Shown here piece by piece: positions 1-4,608 of a DNA stretch of 7,119 nucleotides. This DNA is from Lachnospiraceae bacterium (GTDB lineage: Bacteria > Bacillota > Clostridia > Lachnospirales > Lachnospiraceae). The stretch's first letter is position 1; each line of letters starts with the position of its first letter. Made by a program: the position numbers and the translations under genes. The DNA lies in contig JAGCCY010000166.1 in assembly GCA_017651385.1 (NCBI GenBank), forward strand, positions 1-7,119, given 5' to 3'. Below the pieces are notes generated by a model that was not told where the DNA came from, did no database searches, and saw only the letters and a list, made by a program, of their open reading frames with translations.

Positions 1-1
1 A

Positions 2-850
2 CCCGAAATAGCCAATATGGTTTTTCTGGATATTATGAACATAGTGGATATAGTTTTGCGTATAATAGGAAGACTTGCTTTTCCGCTGTTCATTTTTCTT
101 TTGGTCCAGGGCTTTATGCATACAAAGAGCAAATTAAAGTATGCCGTAAGGCTTTTGGTGTTTGCCTTGATCGCGGAGATACCGTTCGACCTCGCTCACA
201 GCGGTAATTTTATATCTTTGGGATATCAGAATGTTTTTTTTACCCTTCTTCTCGGGTTTTTATTCATGTGTATTTCCGAATATATAGAAAAGAAGGATAT
301 TGATAAAAGACTGTTTGTGCCTTCTTTGATATTATCCGTCGGATTGACTTCCGCATATCTTACAAGGTGGATCATGCGGCTGTTTGGATTGGGCTTTAAA
401 GGAAACGATCTTGTATACGATGCTTTGATCTTTTCCGTATTTATGTGTTTATGTACCTTCGGACTTGTATTTCTCATGAAAAAGTGCTCAAAAGAGGCAT
501 TTATCAAGATACTTGCGATGATCGCATGTCTGCTGGTGCTGATGTTTATTGCAACATTCTTAAAGACAGATTATTCCGGCATGGGTGTATTGGCGATAGC
601 CGCAGCATATGCTATGCGTAACGACAATATCGCATCGATGACCGCGACATGCATAGTCCTTACGATCGCCAATCTTTCGGAGGCATTTGCGTTTATAGAT
701 TTAAAGCTTATAAAGAGATATAACGGTGAAAGAGGACTTAAGTTAAAATACGTTTTTTATCTGATATATCCCGTTCATTTTTTGATATATTACCTTATCG
801 CGCTGGCCCTGGGATTATTCGGCCCGCCTTCTTTACCCAAATTGTTTTGA
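2..850 (+). CDS. TraX-family integral membrane protein (5' partial)
   Basis: Multi-spanning membrane protein of the TraX family (PF05857). In the F plasmid, TraX N-acetylates pilin; the role of chromosomal homologues in Clostridia is not established. The reading frame is open to the left edge. The first ATG is at 17, but family members normally have some 20-30 residues (a first helix with an 'IDH' motif) before the conserved 'LRIIGRLAFPLFIFLLVQGF' block, which here begins only about 14 residues after that ATG, so the gene almost certainly starts outside the window. Also visible are 'EIPFDLAH' and 'NVFFTLLLGF', both typical of the family, about seven hydrophobic helices, and a C-terminal 'YPVHFLIYYLIALALG' helix. 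It ends in TGA, 2 nt from the end of the convergent radical SAM gene, and has its own intrinsic terminator 50 nt downstream. Family assignment is confident; function is not. Confidence 0.85.
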   Translation, partial: PEIANMVFLDIMNIVDIVLRIIGRLAFPLFIFLLVQGFMHTKSKLKYAVRLLVFALIAEIPFDLAHSGNFISLGYQNVFFTLLLGFLFMCISEYIEKKDIDKRLFVPSLILSVGLTSAYLTRWIMRLFGLGFKGNDLVYDALIFSVFMCLCTFGLVFLMKKCSKEAFIKILAMIACLLVLMFIATFLKTDYSGMGVLAIAAAYAMRNDNIASMTATCIVLTIANLSEAFAFIDLKLIKRYNGERGLKLKYVFYLIYPVHFLIYYLIALALGLFGPPSLPKLF

Positions 851-852
851 TC

Positions 853-1779
853 TTAAACACCTTCAAGTGTTTTAAAAGACGGAATAAAGCTTTCGGATGC
901 GGCTTTACCCTCCTGGGTGAAGCCGTTTTTGATATCAAGCATAAGAGCATGATCGATAACCTTTTTGTATTCGCGGTTGGACAAAGAACGCTATAATTCA
1001 GGAAAAGGATCAAAAAACTTACAGTTTTCCTCAATAGGAGTATACTGACTCATTATGCTTATATAGATACGGTCTTTGTATGTATCATGAAGGTAATCGA
1101 GGATCTTTATACTGTCTTTTGTATGCGAAGGAAGCACAAGATGCCTTACGATCACGCCTTTTTTCATTAGCCCGTTTTCATCGAAAACGGGTTCGCCTGT
1201 TTGTCTTACCATTTCACGGATAGCATCTTTTGCCACTTTTTCGTAGTCATCTGCATGAGAAAGACCGGCCGATAAGACCGGATCGAAATATTTAAGATCC
1301 GGAAGATAAATGTCGATAAGGCCTTCAAGAAGCTTTAACGAAGATACGGATTCATATCCGCCTGTATTATATACGACAGGGATTGAAAGCCCTTTTCTTT
1401 TGGCCATGATAATGGCTTCGCGCACGGAAGGTATATAGTGTGTGGGAGTGACAAGATTTATGTTTAAGGCACCCTTTTCTTCAAGTTCCCAAAAAATATC
1501 GCAAAGGCGTTCTGTCGTTATTCTTTTTCCGAAAGGTGAACGACCCGATATTTCATGGTTCTGGCAGAAAATACAATGAAGATTACAGCCGGAGAAAAAA
1601 ACCGTACCGGAACCGGTATCACCGCTTATACAGGGTTCCTCCCACATATGAAGGGCAGCCCTTGAAACAAAAAGATCCGCCCCGGATCCGCATACGCCCG
1701 TTTCGTCCTTTAAGCGGTTCACATGACAATTTCTGGGGCACAGTGTGCAGTTTTCGTAATAAGAAAGATATCCGTCCAT
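853..1779 (-). CDS. PflX-like (COG1313) radical SAM protein, interrupted by an in-frame TAG
   Basis: Radical SAM iron-sulfur protein resembling pyruvate formate-lyase activating enzymes (COG1313, 'PflX'); its substrate is unknown. An N-terminal cysteine set (C11, C14, C18, C30 in 'CTLCPRNC...GVC') precedes the SAM [4Fe-4S] motif CNLHCIFC (C65, C69, C72). 'VYNTGGYES', 'YLPDLKY' and 'SQYTP' are also typical. The frame meets TAG at 991-993 after 262 residues ('PFPEL'), then continues without a shift for 45 codons (RSLSNREYKK ... QEGKAASESFIPSF ... LEGV) to TAA at 853-855. That tail matches the usual family C-terminus, and the total of about 308 codons fits the family. The gene may be a fresh pseudogene, a readthrough gene or contain a sequence error. 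ATG 1779 was chosen because it sits just before the conserved cysteines. There is no Shine-Dalgarno; the SRP RNA U-tract lies directly upstream. The longer frame to 1890 is SRP RNA sequence. Confidence 0.85.
855..872. repeat. Short hairpin between the convergent genes
   Basis: AAACAC (855-860) and GTGTTT (867-872) form a 6-bp inverted repeat around a CTTCAA loop, at the 3' end of the radical SAM frame. It is AT-rich and has no clear T-run in either direction. It could be a weak terminator or have no role. Confidence 0.25.
900..930 (+). terminator. Intrinsic terminator of the traX-like gene
   Basis: Stem 900-910 (CGGCTTTACCC) pairs with 915-925 (GGGTGAAGCCG): 11 bp with one T-G wobble, a TCCT tetraloop (911-914), then five Ts (926-930). 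This is a textbook rho-independent terminator reading rightwards, 50 nt after the TraX stop codon. There is no matching U-tract in the opposite direction, so it should serve only the plus strand. It lies inside the C-terminal coding region of the opposite-strand radical SAM gene, at the codons for its conserved QEG motif. Confidence 0.85.
991..993 (-). other. In-frame amber codon inside the radical SAM gene
   Basis: On the minus strand the codons read CCT GAA TTA TAG CGT TCT TTG, that is P-E-L-stop-R-S-L, with conserved family sequence on both sides in one frame. Relatives usually have a residue such as Asn here ('PELNR'). One substitution from Lys, Gln, Glu, Ser, Leu, Trp or Tyr codons would give TAG. 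TAG is used as an ordinary stop by the glycosyltransferase gene at 5999-6001, so it is not globally reassigned. Confidence 0.85.
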
Positions 1780-1782
1780 AGT

Positions 1783-1810
1783 AAAAATAAAAAGGCCGGT
1801 TATGCTTACA
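1783..1810 (-). terminator. SRP RNA 3' arm and U-tract terminator
   Basis: The 3' arm of the SRP RNA terminal helix (1795-1810, ending AACCGGC) pairs with its 5' arm (1938-1954) and is followed by CTTTTTATTTTT. The closing helix plus U-tract should act as an intrinsic terminator. The tract ends only about 3 nt before the radical SAM start codon at 1779, so any transcript of that gene starting at the ffs promoter must read through it. Confidence 0.65.
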
Positions 1811-1954
1811 TGACCTGCACAGGGCCAACCCGGCGTCCTCGCGGCACATGAAAGATTCCTCTTAGTGCTGCTTCGTTCCCGACCTGACACGGTTCGTGGA
1901 TTTCCATTGCGCGAGACCGAATCGGATGTGCAAGCCGTGTAAGCACAACACGGC
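1795..1954 (-). ncRNA. ffs: Signal recognition particle RNA (4.5S-type)
   Basis: RNA scaffold of the signal recognition particle; it binds Ffh and directs nascent membrane and secreted proteins to FtsY and the translocon. The conserved domain IV is plain: GUGUCAGGUC, then a GGAA tetraloop closed by UCG/CGA, then GAAGCAGCAC (about 1866-1891). The flanks fold into one long hairpin. The closing helix pairs GCCG..GUUGUGCUUACA (1938-1954) with UGUAAGCAUAACCGGC (1795-1810), followed inward by CUUGCACA/UGUGCAGG, GAUUCGG/CCGGGUU and CUCGCG/CGCGAG. The ends are set by this helix, by a promoter placing +1 at 1954, and by a U-tract after 1795, giving about 160 nt. I see no Alu domain of the kind in the ~270-nt Bacillus RNA. 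tadA lies just upstream, as in Bacillus. Exact ends are inferred. Confidence 0.93.
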
Positions 1955-1960
1955 TAAAAC

Positions 1961-1989
1961 ATAATACAAAGAAAAGCCGAAAATGTCAA
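1961..1989 (-). promoter_or_regulatory. Promoter of SRP RNA
   Basis: TTGACA (-35, 1984-1989), a 17-nt spacer and TATTAT (-10, 1961-1966) on the minus strand place +1 at G1954, the first base of the predicted SRP RNA closing helix. This is close to the ideal housekeeping sigma consensus, as expected for an abundant stable RNA. The -35 box contains the tadA stop codon (TGA, 1986-1988). Confidence 0.85.
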
Positions 1990-2501
1990 ACACCTATATC
2001 ATCGGATGCGTTCTTTAATGCCTTTTCAAGTTTAAGTCTTACTCGCAATTCTTTAAAGAATTTAGTCAGTATATCAGAACATTCATCTTCAAGAACACCT
2101 CTGTCCACGATCGCCTTGTGGTTGAAAAGATCGTTTTCAAGTATATTGAGCAGGGACCCGCCGCAACCGGCTTTGGGATTCATGGCGCCGATAACGACTC
2201 TGTCGATGCGTGCCTGAATAAGTGCGCCGCTGCACATCTGACAGGGTTCAAGCGTTACATAGATCGTGCAGCCTTCAAGTCTCCAGTCACCGATCTTTTT
2301 GGAAGCTTTTTTGACAGCCGTTATCTCGGCATGAGAAAGAGTGGATTTATCGGTGTTTCTGCGGTTATAGCCGCGGCCTATGATCTTTCCGTCATGCACG
2401 ATCACCGCACCGATCGGAACTTCTCCGAGGGCATAAGCTTTTTTTGCTTCCTTTATGGCTTCTTTCATGTACTTTTCATCGGTTGTATATTTTTTAGGCA
2501 T
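1986..2501 (-). CDS. tadA: tRNA-specific adenosine deaminase TadA
   Basis: Zinc-dependent deaminase that converts A34 of tRNA-Arg(ACG) to inosine in the cytoplasm, allowing it to decode CGU, CGC and CGA. At 171 aa it fits the family. The zinc site and catalytic glutamate are H57-A58-E59 ('SHAEI') and P86-C87-x-x-C90 ('LEPCQMC'). 'ALGEVPIGAVIV' (residues 24-35) and 'GAMNPKAGCGGS' (106-116) are TadA hallmarks that separate it from cytidine and guanine deaminases. The C-terminal helix carries 'FFKELR'. The ATG at 2501 precedes the usual 'YMKEAIKEAKKA' start; the Shine-Dalgarno is weak (GGGA about 10 nt upstream). The gene is divergent from nrdG, and the SRP RNA promoter overlaps its stop codon. 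The tadA-SRP RNA order is conserved with Bacillus. Confidence 0.95.
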   Translation of the reverse strand: MPKKYTTDEKYMKEAIKEAKKAYALGEVPIGAVIVHDGKIIGRGYNRRNTDKSTLSHAEITAVKKASKKIGDWRLEGCTIYVTLEPCQMCSGALIQARIDRVVIGAMNPKAGCGGSLLNILENDLFNHKAIVDRGVLEDECSDILTKFFKELRVRLKLEKALKNASDDIGV

Positions 2502-2516
2502 AAGTGTTTTCCCGGT

Positions 2517-2549
2517 TTGAAAGTGATATACTTAATTGAGTACTTTCAA
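2517..2549. repeat. 8-bp inverted repeat in the tadA/nrdG control region
   Basis: TTGAAAGT (2517-2524) and ACTTTCAA (2542-2549) are perfect inverted arms separated by 17 bp. The repeat spans the putative nrdG -10 and the tadA start point. It could be an operator for a dimeric regulator, or a stem-loop at the very 5' end of the tadA mRNA. It does not resemble the NrdR box as I know it. Confidence 0.55.
2524..2532 (+). promoter_or_regulatory. Possible nrdG promoter (extended -10)
   Basis: TGATATACT is an extended -10 element (TGn plus TATACT at 2527-2532) with no good -35. Predicted +1 is about 2539, leaving a 40-nt leader that keeps the nrdG Shine-Dalgarno AAAGGA (2565-2570). The competing TTGAGT-16-TATACA pair (2536-2563) would start transcription at about 2570 and lose that site, so it is less likely. 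Confidence 0.4.
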
Positions 2550-2555
2550 TGATGA

Positions 2556-2584
2556 ATTATACAAAAAGGATATTTTAAATGCAA
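2556..2584 (-). promoter_or_regulatory. Predicted tadA promoter
   Basis: TTGCAT (2579-2584), a 17-nt spacer and a perfect TATAAT (2556-2561) on the minus strand. Predicted +1 is at about 2549, giving a leader of about 48 nt. The -35 box overlaps the nrdG start codon. The transcript would begin exactly at one arm of the inverted repeat 2517-2549. Confidence 0.6.
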
Positions 2585-3271
2585 ATACACGGTTTAAATA
2601 AAACTACACTGCTTGATTACCCGGGGATCGTTGCTTCGACTGTTTTTACGGGTTCATGTAACTTCAGATGCCCTTACTGTCAGAATGCGGATCTGGTGCT
2701 TGATCCGATGTCACAGCCCCTGATTTCCGAAGAAGAAGTTCTTTCGCATGTCAAAAAGAGAAAAGGGATAATAAAAGGTGTCTGTATCACCGGAGGCGAG
2801 CCCACTCTTCAGAAAGATCTTCGGGAGTTTATCGTTAAGCTTAAAGAACTTGATGTGCTGGTCAAACTTGATACAAACGGCTACAGGCCAGATGTCACAA
2901 AGGATCTGATTAAAGAAGGTCTTATAGACTATGTGGCCATGGATATTAAGTCGTCGCCCGAAGGCTACAGTGATGTAGCCGGCATAAAGATCGATACTTC
3001 AATAATTAAGGAAAGTGTGGATCTTATAATGTCTTCAGGTATCGATTATGAATTCAGAACAACGGTAATAAGGGAGTTTCATAACGAAGAGACATTTAAG
3101 GCGATCGGAGAGTTTATCAGGGGTGCGGAAAAATATTATCTCCAGGGTTATATTGACTCGGAAAGAGTGATCGAAAGAAGGTTTTCTTCATACTCAAGAG
3201 AGGAGCTTGAAAAACTCGTAAAAATAGTGAGTCCTTATGTTCAATTTGTTGACATCCGAGGAGTTGATTAA
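2579..3271 (+). CDS. nrdG: Anaerobic ribonucleotide reductase activating protein, NrdG2-type radical SAM
   Basis: Radical SAM enzyme of the 'anaerobic ribonucleoside-triphosphate reductase activating protein' family (TIGR02495-like), expected to reduce SAM and install the glycyl radical on NrdD so that dNTPs can be made without oxygen. The 230 aa open with 'LNKTTLLDYPG', the family signature, followed by the [4Fe-4S] motif C27-N-F-R-C31-P-Y-C34, a 'TGGEPTLQ' SAM-binding segment at about 71-78, 'KLDTNGYRP' at about 98-106 and 'YVAMDIKSSPEGY' at about 120-132. The C-terminus 'YVQFVDIRG' is also typical. AAAGGA sits 8 nt before the ATG. No nrdD is in the window, so pairing with NrdD rests on family naming alone; related proteins may activate other glycyl-radical enzymes. 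Confidence 0.88.
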   Translation: MQIHGLNKTTLLDYPGIVASTVFTGSCNFRCPYCQNADLVLDPMSQPLISEEEVLSHVKKRKGIIKGVCITGGEPTLQKDLREFIVKLKELDVLVKLDTNGYRPDVTKDLIKEGLIDYVAMDIKSSPEGYSDVAGIKIDTSIIKESVDLIMSSGIDYEFRTTVIREFHNEETFKAIGEFIRGAEKYYLQGYIDSERVIERRFSSYSREELEKLVKIVSPYVQFVDIRGVD

Positions 3272-3272
3272 C

Positions 3273-3301
3273 TTGAATAGTCAGCGAAAATATGCGATAA
3301 T
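3273..3301 (+). promoter_or_regulatory. Predicted promoter of the HD-GYP/transporter operon
   Basis: TTGAAT (3273-3278), a 17-nt spacer and GATAAT (3296-3301), starting 2 nt after the nrdG stop. Predicted +1 is about 3308, with an 86-nt leader. No terminator was seen between nrdG and this point, so readthrough from nrdG is also possible. Confidence 0.5.
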
Positions 3302-3310
3302 AACACTTGT

Positions 3311-3331
3311 TACGACATAATATCTGTCGTA
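3311..3331 (+). promoter_or_regulatory. Hairpin in the 5' leader of the HD-GYP gene
   Basis: TACGACA (3311-3317) and TGTCGTA (3325-3331) are perfect 7-bp inverted arms around a 7-nt loop, about 3 nt after the predicted transcription start. With no following T-run it is not a terminator. It may be an operator or an RNA structure. The rest of the 122-nt gap shows nothing recognisable apart from a ribosome binding site. Confidence 0.45.
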
Positions 3332-3380
3332 CCTGTTCTGATACGTTACTTGGGGGAGTCGTATTTGGAATAGCTTTTTT

Positions 3381-3386
3381 GAGAGG
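3381..3386 (+). promoter_or_regulatory. Ribosome binding site that selects a TTG start
   Basis: GAGAGG lies 7 nt before TTG at 3394, the ideal distance. The next ATG (3439) would remove the basic N-terminal stretch before the first membrane helix and has no comparable site, so TTG is preferred. Confidence 0.7.
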
Positions 3387-3393
3387 GTAAGCT

Positions 3394-4608
3394 TTGAAAG
3401 CTGGAAGCGGGCGCAAAAACCACAAACTTCGTGTTACTATGTCGATCGTTCTTATCATTTCTTTGATATGTCTGATCGTTACTTTAATCTATGCAAAAGG
3501 AGCGAACAAACAGGTTCACTCTCTTTCTTTCGATTGGTCAATCGATGATCCGGAAAACGAAGAAATATATATATTTGCGACATCCGGGACTCCGTGGTCG
3601 GATAAAGATGCTATAGGAGATCAGTATGATTTTAGGCTTGTCAATAATTCACGACATGCTATCAGTAACTGGTCAATGGTGGCTTATATCCCGGTCGGAT
3701 GTGATATAGACAGTTCATGGAACGGATTGTGGGCGATAAATCAGGACAAACTCATATATGAACCTGCGGATTATAATATGTATGCCGCAGCGGGTGAACA
3801 GAGGACTTTCGGTCTTGTCATGTATGCGCCCTACGTATGTGACATGAATGAGATTACGTTAGAGTATACCGAAGCCAAGAAAGCAACGGCATATCCTATG
3901 TTTTGGATATCGTTTCTTGCAGGGCTGATCGCCTTGCTTACCTTGATCGTAGTGGAAACGGTATCATATCGTATCGGAAAGTATGAAAAGACACATTCCG
4001 CTTACAAGGAACTTGTTAGCGAATCACTGCGTACAATAGCAAATATCATTGATACAAAGGATGAATATACAAAGGGTCATTCTTTGAGAGTCGCCATATA
4101 TTCACGTATGATCGCAGAGCGGATGGGTATGAGCGAGTATGATCAGGAGAGGATTTATTATATAGGGCTTCTTCATGATATAGGAAAAGTCGGTATTCCC
4201 GTAAGTATTCTTACAAAACCCGGGAGGCTTACGACCGAAGAGTTTGAGATAATAACACGTCATCCTTCGGTAGGCGCTCAGATAATGAAAGATTTTTCCT
4301 CTATACCCGGAGCAATAAATGGTATAAAATACCATCATGAAAGATATGACGGTAAGGGATACAACGAAGGGCTTAAAGGCGAAGACATCCCGCTTGAGGG
4401 AAGGATAATCGCCGTTGCCGATGCATATGACGCCATGTCGAGCAGAAGATGCTACAGGAATTCTCTTTCTTATGATTTCATCATGGACGAATTAAAGAGA
4501 AATTCAGGGATCCAGTTCGATCCCGATATTTTAAAATATATGATAGCTATGGTAGAGGAAGGTTATGCTCCGGTAAGTGAAGCGGAGATGGAAGATTATG
4601 AAATTTAA
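3394..4608 (+). CDS. Membrane HD-GYP c-di-GMP phosphodiesterase with CBM2-like outer domain
   Basis: 404-aa signalling protein. A basic N-terminus leads into membrane helix 1 (about 15-34), an extracytoplasmic domain (about 36-165), helix 2 (about 168-190), a short linker and a cytoplasmic HD-GYP domain (about 205-390). The outer domain ('YDFRLVNNSRHAISNW', 'IDSSWNG', 'EPADYN', 'GEQRTFGLVMYAP') follows the pattern of family 2 carbohydrate-binding modules; C103 and C149 could form a disulfide. The catalytic domain keeps the metal ligands: H229 ('KGHSLRV'), H261-D262 ('LLHDIGKVGIP'), H290 and H314-H315 ('HHERYDGKGYN'), then 'IPLEGRIIAVADAYDAM'. The GYP signature reads GYN. HD-GYP enzymes hydrolyse c-di-GMP; ligand control by the outer domain is inference. 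It starts with TTG at 3394 and overlaps the next gene by 11 nt. Confidence 0.9.
   Translation: MKAGSGRKNHKLRVTMSIVLIISLICLIVTLIYAKGANKQVHSLSFDWSIDDPENEEIYIFATSGTPWSDKDAIGDQYDFRLVNNSRHAISNWSMVAYIPVGCDIDSSWNGLWAINQDKLIYEPADYNMYAAAGEQRTFGLVMYAPYVCDMNEITLEYTEAKKATAYPMFWISFLAGLIALLTLIVVETVSYRIGKYEKTHSAYKELVSESLRTIANIIDTKDEYTKGHSLRVAIYSRMIAERMGMSEYDQERIYYIGLLHDIGKVGIPVSILTKPGRLTTEEFEIITRHPSVGAQIMKDFSSIPGAINGIKYHHERYDGKGYNEGLKGEDIPLEGRIIAVADAYDAMSSRRCYRNSLSYDFIMDELKRNSGIQFDPDILKYMIAMVEEGYAPVSEAEMEDYEI

Noticed and set aside
991..993. Pyrrolysine or global reassignment of TAG
   Set aside because: The protein is not a methylamine methyltransferase, and the glycosyltransferase gene uses TAG as a true stop, past which the frame would run into antisense of the transporter gene.
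853..1000. Frameshift as the cause of the radical SAM interruption
   Set aside because: Codon-by-codon reading shows the tail in the same frame as the upstream part; only TAG 991-993 interrupts it.
795..1034. Separate small minus-strand gene covering the traX end and the radical SAM tail
   Set aside because: It is in a different frame from the conserved tail, which continues in frame with the radical SAM gene, and it shows no family features.
1780..1890. N-terminal extension of the radical SAM frame starting at ATG 1890
   Set aside because: These codons are SRP RNA sequence. The conserved protein begins at ATG 1779, just ahead of its cysteine motif.
2536..2563. TTGAGT-16-TATACA as the nrdG promoter
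   Set aside because: Its start at about 2570 would leave the good ribosome binding site (2565-2570) out of the mRNA; the extended -10 at 2524-2532 fits better.
3302..3393. c-di-GMP riboswitch ahead of the HD-GYP gene
   Set aside because: The GEMM-I core elements and a class II pseudoknot are not visible; only one simple hairpin is present.
4577..4597. GTG start for the transporter-GNAT protein
   Set aside because: It has no Shine-Dalgarno and would add a short basic peptide; ATG 4598 has GGAG 10 nt upstream and starts at the first helix.
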